This document shows positions 26,979 to 35,896 of a stretch of 64,000 nt of DNA, one piece after another; position 1 is the first letter of the stretch; every line of letters starts with the position of its first letter. Origin of the DNA: Undibacter mobilis (GTDB lineage: Bacteria > Pseudomonadota > Alphaproteobacteria > Rhizobiales > Xanthobacteraceae); assembly GCF_003367195.1 (NCBI RefSeq), contig NZ_QRGO01000002.1, positions 616,748 to 680,747 on the forward strand. Reading direction: 5' to 3'. The notes beneath the pieces were generated by a model. The model made no database searches. It worked only from the letters and a program-made list of their open reading frames with translations, and was not told the DNA's origin. The position numbers and the translations under genes are program-made.

Positions 26979-27908
26979 TCAAAGCTGCGTATTCGCCGCG
27001 AACGTGTTGCACGCCGACACCTTGCCGGCCTTGAAGCCGGTCGTGAACCAGCGCTGGCGCTGGGCCGAGGTGCCATGTGTGAACGAGTCCGGCACGACAT
27101 AGCCGCGCGCCTGCTTCTGCAGGCGATCGTCGCCGATCGCCGCCGCGGTCTGCAGCGCCGCCTCGATGTCGCCGGGCTCGATCGAATTCCAGCGCTGGTT
27201 CGACTGGTTGGCCCAGATACCGGCAAAACAATCGGCCTGCAGTTCGACGCGGACCTGAATACGGTTTGCCGCCGCACGATCGCCGGCGGCCTGCTGCGCC
27301 TCGCGCGCTTTCGGCAGAATGCCGAGCAGGTTCTGCACATGATGACCGACCTCATGCGCAATCACGTAGGCCTGGGCGAACTCGCAACCCTTGCCGGTGC
27401 AGGCGCGGAACCGCGAGCGCATTTCATCGAAGAACGACGTATCGAGAAAAATGCGACGGTCCGGCGGGCAATAAAACGGACCGCTGGCCGAACTCGCCAT
27501 GCCGCACGCGCTGCTTACCTGACCGGTGAACAGGCGCAGGCGCGGCGCGCGATATTGCTGGCCGGCCGTTTCGAACACTTTGCCCCAGGTGTCTTCGGTA
27601 TTGCCGAGCACCGCGGCGACAAAGTTGCCCATCTGATCGCTCGGCGCACCGGTGCGTTGCGCGGGCCGATCGACACGCCGCTCATATTGTTGCGACTGAC
27701 GGCCGCCGTTCACCATTTCCGCGCCGGAAATCAGCAGCGCAGGATCGATGCCGAGCGCCCAGCCGATGAGACCGAGCACAACGACGGTGCCGATGCCCAG
27801 TCCGCCACCGCCCACCGGCAAATTGAAACCGCCGCCGCCACCGCCAAAACCACCACCGCCGCGATCGTCTTCGACGTTATCGCTGCGGCGAAAATCATCC
27901 CAACGCAT
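26979..27908 (-). CDS. YpfJ-type neutral zinc metallopeptidase
   Basis: A 309-residue membrane-anchored metallopeptidase (KPN_02809/YpfJ family). A Gly-rich N-terminal segment (GGGGFGGGGGGFNLPVGGGG) precedes one transmembrane helix at about 40-56. The zinc site is HEVGHH (185-190) in YVIAHEVGHHVQNLLG; a later acidic ligand is expected around QADCFAGIWANQ. Substrates are unknown. It is divergent from ccrM, with the regulatory leader of ccrM between them. Confidence 0.92.
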   Translation of the reverse strand: MRWDDFRRSDNVEDDRGGGGFGGGGGGFNLPVGGGGLGIGTVVVLGLIGWALGIDPALLISGAEMVNGGRQSQQYERRVDRPAQRTGAPSDQMGNFVAAVLGNTEDTWGKVFETAGQQYRAPRLRLFTGQVSSACGMASSASGPFYCPPDRRIFLDTSFFDEMRSRFRACTGKGCEFAQAYVIAHEVGHHVQNLLGILPKAREAQQAAGDRAAANRIQVRVELQADCFAGIWANQSNQRWNSIEPGDIEAALQTAAAIGDDRLQKQARGYVVPDSFTHGTSAQRQRWFTTGFKAGKVSACNTFAANTQL

Positions 27909-27994
27909 TCAAGTCGTCTCCCGCCCCGCGTTGCCCAGAAGCCATCCTTTAGCACGCCTGATTGCGGCAATACTTGGCATCCTGTTAACCTCTG

Positions 27995-28009
27995 CTAACT
28001 CCCGGTTAA
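27995..28009 (+). promoter_or_regulatory. CtrA-like box in ccrM promoter
   Basis: CTAA-CTCCCGG-TTAA matches the CtrA consensus TTAA-N7-TTAA in seven of eight positions. A further TTAAC lies just upstream at 27985. In Caulobacter CtrA activates ccrM, so placement about 130 bases before this ccrM start agrees with known control. The region is shared with the divergent zinc protease gene. Confidence 0.5.
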
Positions 28010-28016
28010 ATTAGCA

Positions 28017-28021
28017 GAATC
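28017..28021. promoter_or_regulatory. GANTC methylation site in ccrM leader (GAATC)
   Basis: GAATC lies eight bases after the CtrA-like box and is the substrate sequence of CcrM itself. Its position near the predicted promoter would let the methylation state affect transcription. Confidence 0.5.
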
Positions 28022-28030
28022 CGCTTCGAC

Positions 28031-28054
28031 GCCTTTTTCCATAAAGGCTTTTTT
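28031..28054 (+). terminator. Hairpin with T-run inside ccrM leader
   Basis: GCCTTT-TTCCAT-AAAGGC followed by six T. Formally a Rho-independent terminator pointing toward ccrM, placed between the CtrA-like box and the start codon. If transcription starts near the box it may lie at or just after the start site, so it could be an attenuator, or simply promoter sequence. Confidence 0.35.
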
Positions 28055-28132
28055 CACCTTGCGCTGCGCATGATGCGGCCTGTCGGTTTGTAGGTCCCGC
28101 GTCAGCCGGCACTGTCGTCCTTGTGTAGAGTT

Positions 28133-29280
<1,148 letters not shown>

Positions 29281-29311
29281 GCCAACTCGCGATAGCGGTC
29301 ACCTGGGCGGG

Positions 29312-29334
29312 ATCACCGGGACCGGCCCGGTGAT
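29312..29334. terminator. Two-way hairpin between ccrM and pncC
   Basis: ATCACCGGG-ACCGG-CCCGGTGAT, nine-base arms, with outer TAGCG/CGCTA arms at 29293 and 29340. There is no T-run. It sits in the gap between the convergent ccrM and pncC stops and may block read-through both ways. Confidence 0.45.
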
Positions 29335-29342
29335 GACAATCG

Positions 29343-29822
29343 CTAGGTGAGCGCCTCCACCAACAGCTCCAGCGCCCGTTTGGCGAAGGCTTCCATATTA
29401 CCGGCACGATCCGGGCTGCCCGTTTCGAGCGTGATCGCGCGCTCGATAGGTCCGACAACCGCGATGCAGGTATGGCCGGCGGCATCGCCATAGCGATTGC
29501 CGGTCGGACCCGTCGCCCCGGTTTCGCCGAGGCCCCAGGTGGCATTCATCTTGTCGCGGATCGTCCGCGCGCCAAGGAGCGCATAGGCTTCGGTGGAGGG
29601 CCGCAGGCCCTTCATCTCGGCATCGCCGATCCCGAGCAGCGCCGCGCGCGATGTCTTGGTGTAGACCACCGCGCCGCCGAGGAAATAGGCCGAGGCGCCG
29701 GGCACCGCGAGCAGCGCCGCGGCGATCAGGCCGCCGGTCGAGGATTCAGCGATGGCGATCGTCTCCTGACGCGCGATCAGACGTCCGGCGACCTGTTCGG
29801 CGAGAGGCGCGAGCGATTTCAT
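29343..29822 (-). CDS. pncC: CinA C-terminal family nicotinamide-nucleotide amidase
   Basis: A 159-residue amidase that converts NMN to nicotinate mononucleotide in pyridine nucleotide recycling. TIAIAESSTGGLIAAALL carries the probable nucleophilic Ser region; GGAVVYTKTSRAALLGI and WGLGETGATGPTG are standard. It is the stand-alone C-terminal domain, without the N-terminal MoaB-like domain of full CinA. The ATG at 29822 starts four bases after the stop of the aminotransferase; a longer frame to 29885 would overlap that gene and is unlikely. Confidence 0.92.
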   Translation of the reverse strand: MKSLAPLAEQVAGRLIARQETIAIAESSTGGLIAAALLAVPGASAYFLGGAVVYTKTSRAALLGIGDAEMKGLRPSTEAYALLGARTIRDKMNATWGLGETGATGPTGNRYGDAAGHTCIAVVGPIERAITLETGSPDRAGNMEAFAKRALELLVEALT

Positions 29823-29826
29823 GATT

Positions 29827-31050
29827 TCAAGCCTTGGCGACATTGCTGCTGCGCGTGGGCACGCCGAATTCGCGGCGGCAGACATCGGCCAGTACGGCGA
29901 TGCCCTCGCGGATGTCCTGATGCGACGGGCTGGCGAAACAGATGCGGATCCGGCTTTTGCTATGGTCCTTGTCGACCGACCATTCCGGCCCAGGATTGAT
30001 CGCTACGCCTTCCTTCAGCGCTGCCTGGTATAGCTTCAGGCTATCGACATTGTCCGGCAGCTTGACCCACAGGAAGATGCCGCCCTTGGGATCGTCGAAT
30101 TCCGCCGCCGTGCCGAACTGCTCGTTGAGCGCTTCCATCAAGGTCTCGACCTTCTTGCGCAGCCCCTTGCGCAGCGCCGGCACATGGGTCCCGAAATGCG
30201 CCGCGCAATATTCGGCAAGCACCATCTGCTCCAGCGCGCCGGAGCCGGCGTCGGTTTTCAGCGCCAGCATGCGCGACATCACCGCCCAGGGCGCGACGAC
30301 GAAACCGACGCGCAGAGCCGGCGCGATGGATTTCGAGAACGACCCGATGTGAATGACATTGTCCGATTGGCTCATCGCGTGGATGGCGCGCGGGCGCTCG
30401 CCGCTCCAGACGAGGTCGGCATAGCAGTCGTCCTCGACGATCGGCACGTCATACGCGTCGGCAAGTTCGAGCAGACGCGCGCGCCGGCTCTCGTCGAGAA
30501 TGGTGGCAGTCGGGTTCTGCACCGTCGGAATGGTGTAGATGAACTTCGGCGTGACGCCGCGGGCCTTGAGATCCTGCAGCGCGGCCTCGAGCGCATCCAT
30601 GCGCATGCCGCCTTTGTCGAGCGGAATGCCCACCGCGGTTACGCCGAGCCGGGTGAAGCGGTTGAGCGACCCCTGATAGTTGTCCTTCTCGACGATCACC
30701 GTATCGCCGCGCGCGAGCAGCGCGCTGTTGACCAGATCCAGCGCCTGCAGTGACCCGGACACGATGAGGATATCGTCGGCGCTGCAGGTCATGCCGGCAT
30801 CGCGCTTGAGTTTGGTGCTGAGGAAGTCGCGCAAAGGCCGGTAGCCTTGCGGGCCGCTGTTGAGCCCGTAAGTCGCCAGCGTACGGCCTTCGCGCTGGAG
30901 CACCGATTGCGCAGCCGCCATCAGGCCGTCGAGCGGCACTTCGCCCGGATCGTTATTGCCGCCGACGAAATTGTATTTCGGCGCGCCGGCCCAGCGCACC
31001 GCCGGCGGCGGCAGGCTCGCCGGAAACAGCGGCGTGAAGTCGAAGGGCAT
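29827..31050 (-). CDS. PLP-dependent class I/II aminotransferase
   Basis: A 407-residue fold-type I aminotransferase without the N-terminal GntR domain of MocR proteins. The PLP-binding lysine is Lys240 in GSFSKSIAPALRVGF; TIPTVQNPTATIL and VPIVEDDCYADLVW mark the cofactor pocket. It resembles 2-aminoadipate/aromatic aminotransferases (LysN-like) but the substrate cannot be told from sequence. It is upstream of pncC with a four-base gap and downstream of ridA, whose product removes reactive enamine intermediates, a natural partner for a PLP enzyme. Confidence 0.9.
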   Translation of the reverse strand: MPFDFTPLFPASLPPPAVRWAGAPKYNFVGGNNDPGEVPLDGLMAAAQSVLQREGRTLATYGLNSGPQGYRPLRDFLSTKLKRDAGMTCSADDILIVSGSLQALDLVNSALLARGDTVIVEKDNYQGSLNRFTRLGVTAVGIPLDKGGMRMDALEAALQDLKARGVTPKFIYTIPTVQNPTATILDESRRARLLELADAYDVPIVEDDCYADLVWSGERPRAIHAMSQSDNVIHIGSFSKSIAPALRVGFVVAPWAVMSRMLALKTDAGSGALEQMVLAEYCAAHFGTHVPALRKGLRKKVETLMEALNEQFGTAAEFDDPKGGIFLWVKLPDNVDSLKLYQAALKEGVAINPGPEWSVDKDHSKSRIRICFASPSHQDIREGIAVLADVCRREFGVPTRSSNVAKA

Positions 31051-31065
31051 ATTTCCTCTCCCAAC

Positions 31066-31092
31066 ATGCCCGGCCTTCTATGTGCCGGGCAT
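31066..31092. repeat. Nine-base inverted repeat between ridA and aminotransferase genes
   Basis: ATGCCCGGC-CTTCTATGT-GCCGGGCAT, followed by ATGAC. No T-run, so not a typical terminator. The right-hand CCGGGCATGAC recalls the CCGGAATGAC end of the dispersed repeats, and it may be a short relative. Confidence 0.5.
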
Positions 31093-31116
31093 GACATTCG
31101 TGACGCAAGGGCGGCC

Positions 31117-31467
31117 TTACTTGGCCGCCTGCACCATGATCTCGACCTTGTATTCCGGCCCGGCGAGTTGGGCTTCGACGGTGGCGCGGGCCGGCGTGTT
31201 GCCGGGCGACACCCAGGCGTCCCACGCCGCGTTCATCGCCGCGAATTCCGACATCGAGGTGATCCAGATATTGGCCGACAGCAGCTTCGACTTGTCGGTG
31301 CCGGCCTTGGCCAGGTAGCCGTCGATCTGCGCCAGAATGTCCTTGGTCTGGGCCGTCATGTCCTTGCTCTTGGCGTCGTTGGCGACAATGCCCGCCAGAT
31401 AGACGGTGTTGCCATGAACCACGCACTTGCTCATGCGCTGGTTGGAATCGTAACGCTCGATGGCCAT
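31117..31467 (-). CDS. ridA: RidA family enamine/imine deaminase
   Basis: A 116-residue member of the YjgF/YER057c/UK114 family, which hydrolyses reactive enamines and imines released by PLP enzymes such as threonine dehydratase. The conserved arginine of the active site is Arg94 in NTPARATVEAQLAG. VYLAGIVANDAKSKDMTAQ and DILAQIDGYLAKAG are typical. GAGGAAGG precedes the ATG. It is upstream of the aminotransferase on the same strand, which fits a cleaning role for that enzyme. Confidence 0.92.
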   Translation of the reverse strand: MAIERYDSNQRMSKCVVHGNTVYLAGIVANDAKSKDMTAQTKDILAQIDGYLAKAGTDKSKLLSANIWITSMSEFAAMNAAWDAWVSPGNTPARATVEAQLAGPEYKVEIMVQAAK

Positions 31468-31609
31468 GGGGCCTTCCTCCGCTCGGTTGAAAATCCGGCC
31501 GAATTCTTAGCGGGCTTCGGCGCCAAAGGGAACTCGGAACAGCGGTTTTACTTATAGTGGACAAGCGCGCGTTTCACCCGCCGCCGCGCCCCAACAGGGA
31601 GAGTTCACC

Positions 31610-32194
31610 ATGGGCTGGTTTTCCTCCGATATCGACACTTTCGAAGAACTGTTCATCCACACCCTGCAGGACATCTATTACGCCGAGCACCAGATCAAGA
31701 AGGCGATGCCCGACATGATCGAGAAGGCATCCGATGCCGAGCTCAAGAAGGGCTTCCGGATGCACCTCAAGCAGACCGACGGCCAGATCAAGCGGCTCGA
31801 CCGCGTGTTCAAGTTGATGAAGTCGGTGCCGCAGGGCACCAAGTGCCCGGCCATCGACGGCATTATCGAGGAAGCCAACGAAATCGCCGGCGAGATCGAG
31901 AACAAGACCATCCTCAACGCCGCGCTGATCGCCGCCGCACAGGCGGTCGAGCACTACGAGATCACGCGCTACGGAACTTTGGTCGCATGGGCGCGGCTGA
32001 TCGGCCGAGCGGACGTCGCCAAAATTCTCAACATGACCCTCAAGGAAGAGAAGGCGACCGACAAGAAGCTGGGCGGCATCGCCAAACGCAAGATCAACAA
32101 GAAGGCGGCAGCGACCAAGCTGAAGAAGCCGACCAAGGCCGAGCAGGCCGAGAACGCCATGCTCGTCGCCGCCGCGGGCATTCCGGCAATATAG
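31610..32194 (+). CDS. DUF892 (YciE/YciF-like) ferritin-like protein
   Basis: A 194-residue protein with a four-helix ferritin-like bundle typical of DUF892 (residues 1-150): IDTFEELFIHTLQDIYYAEHQI at the start and AAQAVEHYEITRYGTLVAWA later, both bearing the Glu/His residues that could form a di-iron site. The C-terminal 45 residues are Lys/Ala-rich and probably disordered. Family members are linked to general stress in Rhizobiales. A partial GGAAC-N16-GTG sequence upstream (31536) is a weak echo of an EcfG promoter. Confidence 0.9.
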   Translation: MGWFSSDIDTFEELFIHTLQDIYYAEHQIKKAMPDMIEKASDAELKKGFRMHLKQTDGQIKRLDRVFKLMKSVPQGTKCPAIDGIIEEANEIAGEIENKTILNAALIAAAQAVEHYEITRYGTLVAWARLIGRADVAKILNMTLKEEKATDKKLGGIAKRKINKKAAATKLKKPTKAEQAENAMLVAAAGIPAI

Positions 32195-32199
32195 TCTCT

Positions 32200-32239
32200 G
32201 TCATTCCGGGACGGCGCTTCGCGCCGGACCCGGACTGAC
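32200..32239. repeat. Palindromic intergenic repeat, copy 5 (short, half element)
   Basis: GTCATTCCGGGACGGCGCTT and CGCGCCGGACCCGGACTGAC form one hairpin; the inner GGATTCC part is missing, so this is a half-length copy. It fills the gap between the convergent stops of the DUF892 and SMP-30 genes. Confidence 0.8.
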
Positions 32240-32241
32240 AA

Positions 32242-33213
32242 TCATCCCCCCTTCACGCCCTGCGTATTGACGTAGAGCGCGTACAAGGAATGCGCGGCGG
32301 CCATGAACAGGCGGTTGCGCTTGACGCCGCCGAAACAGACATTGGCGCAGCGTTCCGGCAGTGAAATATGGCCGATCGGCTCGCCCTCGGGCGTAAACAC
32401 GCGCACGCCGTCGAGTTGCGGCGTCATGCCCCAGCCGCACCACAGATTGCCGTCGATATCGACGCGGAAGCCGTCGGGCGTGCCGTCCGGGCCGGCATCG
32501 ATGAGCACCTTGCGGTTGGCGAGTTTGTCGCCGGCGCCGACATCGAAGCTCAATATCTTGCGCGGCTCGCTGCGCGACTCGACGATGTAGATCTTTGTCT
32601 CGTCGGGCGAGAACGCCAGCCCGTTCGGCTGATTGATGCCTTCGGCCACCACGCTCGCCTGGCCGGTCGCGCCATCGACGCGATAGACATTGGTCGGCAG
32701 TTCGGATTCCGCCTTGTCGCCCTCGTAATTCCCGAGGATGCCGAACTGGGGATCGGTAAACCAGATCGAGCCGTCCGATTTCACCACGACGTCGTTCGGT
32801 GAGTTGAGCCGCTTGCCGCCGAAATTGTCGCAGATCACCGTAATGGTGCCGTCATATTCCGTGCGGGTGACGCGGCGCGTCAGATGCTCGCAGGTGAGGA
32901 GCCGGCCTTGTCTGTCACGGGTATTACCATTGCCGTTGTTGGACGGCTTGCGGAACGGAGCGACCTGCCCGCTCTCCTCGTCCCATTTCAACATGACGTT
33001 GCCCGGCACATCGCTCCAGATCAGGCAGCGCGCGTCGCCGAAATAGACCGGCCCTTCGCCCCAGCGCGTCCCGGTGTAGAGCCGCTCCACGCTCGACAGC
33101 GGCAGATGATATTTCTTGAAGCGTGGATCGAGCGCCGTGATCAGCGGATCGGGATAACGCTGGCTGGGCGACCACTGGCCAGCGAGCACGGCGGCTTTGC
33201 TATCGAGCGACAT
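32242..33213 (-). CDS. SMP-30/gluconolactonase family protein
   Basis: A 323-residue six-bladed beta-propeller of the SMP-30/LRE type, metal-dependent sugar lactonases. Family sequences include GTRWGEGPVYFGDARCLIWSD, NSPNDVVVKSDGSIWFTDP and ETKIYIVESRSEP, followed by PDGFRVDIDGNLWCGWG; the Glu, Asn and Asp residues in these match metal ligands of the family. The ATG at 33213 has GGGGGA upstream. The true lactone substrate is unknown. It follows mutY by 35 bases on the same strand. Confidence 0.9.
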   Translation of the reverse strand: MSLDSKAAVLAGQWSPSQRYPDPLITALDPRFKKYHLPLSSVERLYTGTRWGEGPVYFGDARCLIWSDVPGNVMLKWDEESGQVAPFRKPSNNGNGNTRDRQGRLLTCEHLTRRVTRTEYDGTITVICDNFGGKRLNSPNDVVVKSDGSIWFTDPQFGILGNYEGDKAESELPTNVYRVDGATGQASVVAEGINQPNGLAFSPDETKIYIVESRSEPRKILSFDVGAGDKLANRKVLIDAGPDGTPDGFRVDIDGNLWCGWGMTPQLDGVRVFTPEGEPIGHISLPERCANVCFGGVKRNRLFMAAAHSLYALYVNTQGVKGG

Positions 33214-33248
33214 CGTTTCAATTTCCCCCGCGGATTTATTCTGTGAAC

Positions 33249-34334
33249 TCAATCTAGCGCATGCGCCAAAACTTTGCGCATGACGTTCGGCAGCGCCTCG
33301 CCCGGCAGATCGGCAACCTCGACCCAGCGCGCGCCCTTCGGCGCGGCGGCCGCCTTCGGCACCTGCGCGACGAACACCGTCAGAGCCAGCGGAAAATGCG
33401 TGAAGACATGCGTCACCTCGCCGGCCAGCTTGCGCCACTTCACCTTGCCGCCGAGCTTCGGCGCGGCCTCGAGTGCGGTCGCGGCATCGAAATCATGCGA
33501 CCAGTCGCTGCCCGGCACTTCGGTCATGGCCCCCAACAGGCCTTTTTCCGGGCGCTGGCGTAGCAGCACACGGCCATCCTCGCGCAGCACAACAAAGGCC
33601 GCGCCACGCCGGAGTTTGCCTTCGCGCTTGGGCGCCTTGCGCGGGAAGCTCTCCTGGTCGCCGCGCGCCCGGGCGATGCAAACGCTGTCGAACGGACATA
33701 GCGCACAGGCCGGTTTCCGTGGCGTGCAGATGGTGGCGCCGAGATCCATCATTGCCTGCGCGAAATCGCCGGTGCGCGCCGGCGGCATCAGGGACGCCGC
33801 CAGCCGCTTGATCTCGGGCTTGGCCGCCGGCAGTTGGTCCTCGACGGCGAACAGCCGGCTCACCACGCGCTCGACATTGCCGTCGACCGGCACCGCCGGC
33901 AGATCGAAGGCGATGGCGCCGACCGCGGCCGCGGTGTAGTCGCCAATGCCCGGCAGCGCCCGCAGCGCCTCGAGATCGGCCGGAAACTCGCCACCATGGC
34001 GCTCGACCACCGCAATCGCGCAGGCATGGAGATTGCGCGCGCGGGCGTAATAGCCAAGGCCGGCCCAGGCGCGCAGCACATCGTCGAGCGGCGATCGCGC
34101 CAAGGCCTCGACCGTCGGCCATTGACTCAAGAACTTGACGTAATAGGCCCCCACCGTTTTGACGGTGGTTTGCTGCAGCATGATTTCCGACAGCCACACG
34201 GCGTAAGGGGCGGTCTTGTGGCCGGCCCGCGCGCGCCACGGCAGAACGCGGCGGTGCCGGTCGTACCAGGCGAGCAGACCGGCCGGGTCGGGCATTGCTT
34301 TCTTTCGCCGCGAGGGGCGGACTGCTACGTTCAT
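33249..34334 (-). CDS. mutY: A/G-specific adenine DNA glycosylase
   Basis: A 361-residue glycosylase that removes adenine paired with 8-oxoguanine. Catalytic Glu50 lies in SEIMLQQTTVKT and Asp151 in PVDGNVERVVSR after the helix-hairpin-helix LPGIGDYTAAAVG. Four cysteines in CTPRKPACALCPFDSVC hold the [4Fe-4S] cluster. The C-terminal part (about 235-361) is the NUDIX-like domain that reads the 8-oxoG strand. The start could be the ATG at 34334 or at 34295 (MPDPAGLL). It is divergent from the DUF721 gene, with only 28 bases between if the longer start is used. Confidence 0.95.
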   Translation of the reverse strand: MNVAVRPSRRKKAMPDPAGLLAWYDRHRRVLPWRARAGHKTAPYAVWLSEIMLQQTTVKTVGAYYVKFLSQWPTVEALARSPLDDVLRAWAGLGYYARARNLHACAIAVVERHGGEFPADLEALRALPGIGDYTAAAVGAIAFDLPAVPVDGNVERVVSRLFAVEDQLPAAKPEIKRLAASLMPPARTGDFAQAMMDLGATICTPRKPACALCPFDSVCIARARGDQESFPRKAPKREGKLRRGAAFVVLREDGRVLLRQRPEKGLLGAMTEVPGSDWSHDFDAATALEAAPKLGGKVKWRKLAGEVTHVFTHFPLALTVFVAQVPKAAAAPKGARWVEVADLPGEALPNVMRKVLAHALD

Positions 34335-34362
34335 GGTGGCACGATGCCTAGGACAGAGGCTG

Positions 34363-34854
34363 ATGAGCAAGCCCGCGAGCAGTTTTCCACGTCCGCTTTC
34401 CGAGTTCACCGCGGCGAGCCTCGGCGGCGCGCTGAAAGCGCAAGGCTTTGCCTCGAGCGAAATCCTCACCCGCTGGCCGGCCATTGTCGGCGCGGAGATC
34501 GCGGCCCATAGCGAGCCGATGAAGATCAACTGGCCGCGCCCCAAGTCCGATGTTGGAGAGGTCGAGCAGGCCGAACCGGCGACGCTGGTGCTGCGCGTCG
34601 AGGGGCCGATGGCGCTCGAAATCCAGCATCAGTCGTCGGTCATTCTGGAGCGGGTGAACCGGTTTTTCGGCTGGCAGGCCATCGGCCGGCTGGCGCTGCG
34701 GCAGGCACCGCTGCGGCGAAAGGTGCCGAAGGCCCGGCCGGCCCCGCCCGATCCGGCCCTGACGGCCCGCCTCGCCGCCGACATGACCGAAATCGAGGAC
34801 GACGCCCTGCGCGACGCCTTGGCCCGCCTGGGGTCGGCAATCAAGACAAAGTGA
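34363..34854 (+). CDS. DUF721 protein (DciA-like)
   Basis: A 163-residue protein whose N-terminal half (about 15-110, LGGALKAQGFASSEILTRWP and VGAEIAAHSEPMKI) is the DUF721 domain. DUF721 is found in DciA, the loader or operator of the DnaB helicase in bacteria without DnaC/DnaI, so a replication role is possible. The C-terminus is charged and helical. GAGG precedes the ATG. The order mutY, DUF721, dsbA, smc is a familiar alphaproteobacterial neighbourhood. Confidence 0.88.
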   Translation: MSKPASSFPRPLSEFTAASLGGALKAQGFASSEILTRWPAIVGAEIAAHSEPMKINWPRPKSDVGEVEQAEPATLVLRVEGPMALEIQHQSSVILERVNRFFGWQAIGRLALRQAPLRRKVPKARPAPPDPALTARLAADMTEIEDDALRDALARLGSAIKTK

Positions 34855-34966
34855 GGTTTGCTGGCGCACGGGCTCGGGTTCGCGCCATTGCCACAATCAT
34901 CCTGTCCAGCTAGCAGAATGCCATCTGCGGACGCTTTTTCCGCGAATATTGTAACGGAGACATCCC

Positions 34967-35635
34967 TTGCGCCTGACCCGACGTGAATTCTGCCAGAGCA
35001 CGGCTTTCGTGGCGCTCGCCACGGCACTGGGATTGTCCACCCTGCCGGCCCTGACCGAACCGGCGCAGGCTCAGGCCGCAGTGTCCGAAACCGAGCTGAT
35101 GGCGCCGACGGCGCTGCCGGACATGGCGATCGGCGACCCGAAGGCGTCGGTCACCGTCATCGAATATGCCTCGATGACCTGCCCGCACTGCGCCCACTTC
35201 TCAGAAACGACCTTCCCGGAGATCAAGAAGAAGTACGTCGACACCGGAAAGGTGCGTTTCATCTTCCGCGAGTTCCCTCTCGACAACCTCGCCGCCGCGG
35301 TCTTCATGCTGGCGCGCTGCAATGCCGAGACCAATTCGGACAAGTATTTCGCCTTCATCGACACCATGTTCCGCCAGCAGCGCACCTGGGCGGTCGAAAA
35401 GCCGCTGGAACCGCTGCTGACAATCTCCAAGCAGGCCGGTTTCACCCAGGAAACCTTCAATGCCTGCCTGTCGAACCAGAAGGTGCTGGATGGCATCGAG
35501 GCGATGCGCCAGCGCGCGGTAGACAAGTTCAAGGTTCAGTCGACCCCGTCCTTTTTCATCAACGGCAAGCTCTATACGGGTTCGCTGTCGGTCGAGGACA
35601 TGTCCAAGATCATCGACCCGCTGATCAAGAGCTGA
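34967..35635 (+). CDS. DsbA-like periplasmic thiol:disulfide oxidoreductase
   Basis: A 222-residue exported thioredoxin-fold protein. The signal region RLTRREFCQSTAFVALATALG carries a twin-arginine-like pair, cleaved probably near AQAQA (about 37). The active site is CPHC (Cys72, Cys75) in EYASMTCPHCAHFS, and the cis-proline loop is QSTPSFFING. The start is TTG at 34967 with CGGAG eight bases upstream. The closest relatives are DsbA/DsbG-type or BdbD-like oxidases. smc lies downstream, 260 bases on. Confidence 0.92.
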   Translation: MRLTRREFCQSTAFVALATALGLSTLPALTEPAQAQAAVSETELMAPTALPDMAIGDPKASVTVIEYASMTCPHCAHFSETTFPEIKKKYVDTGKVRFIFREFPLDNLAAAVFMLARCNAETNSDKYFAFIDTMFRQQRTWAVEKPLEPLLTISKQAGFTQETFNACLSNQKVLDGIEAMRQRAVDKFKVQSTPSFFINGKLYTGSLSVEDMSKIIDPLIKS

Positions 35636-35896
35636 GGCCACCCGGGTTCCGCCGGACCCAATATATAGTCCGGTGGTACAAGGGTATTTTTATCCCAATC
35701 CACAGCCGAAAAGTCTGGAAAACCGGGCTTTTCCGGGTCGCCTCAGTTGCTTGGGCCGGCCTGAGATTTCATTGTGCCGCTAGAAGCGGCATACGACGTA
35801 TAGCGCCCGGGCGGTGGCCCCGGCACCCCGTTCTCGTTAGTCATCGACAATCCCGAAAGACGGCCTATGCGCCGTCGCGGGTCGAGGTTCTCCAGT

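Noticed and set aside
31529-31559. GGAAC-N16-GTG before the DUF892 gene as an EcfG stress promoter
   Set aside because: The -10 half lacks the usual GTT and two overlapping GGAAC make the match weak, though DUF892 genes are often in that regulon.
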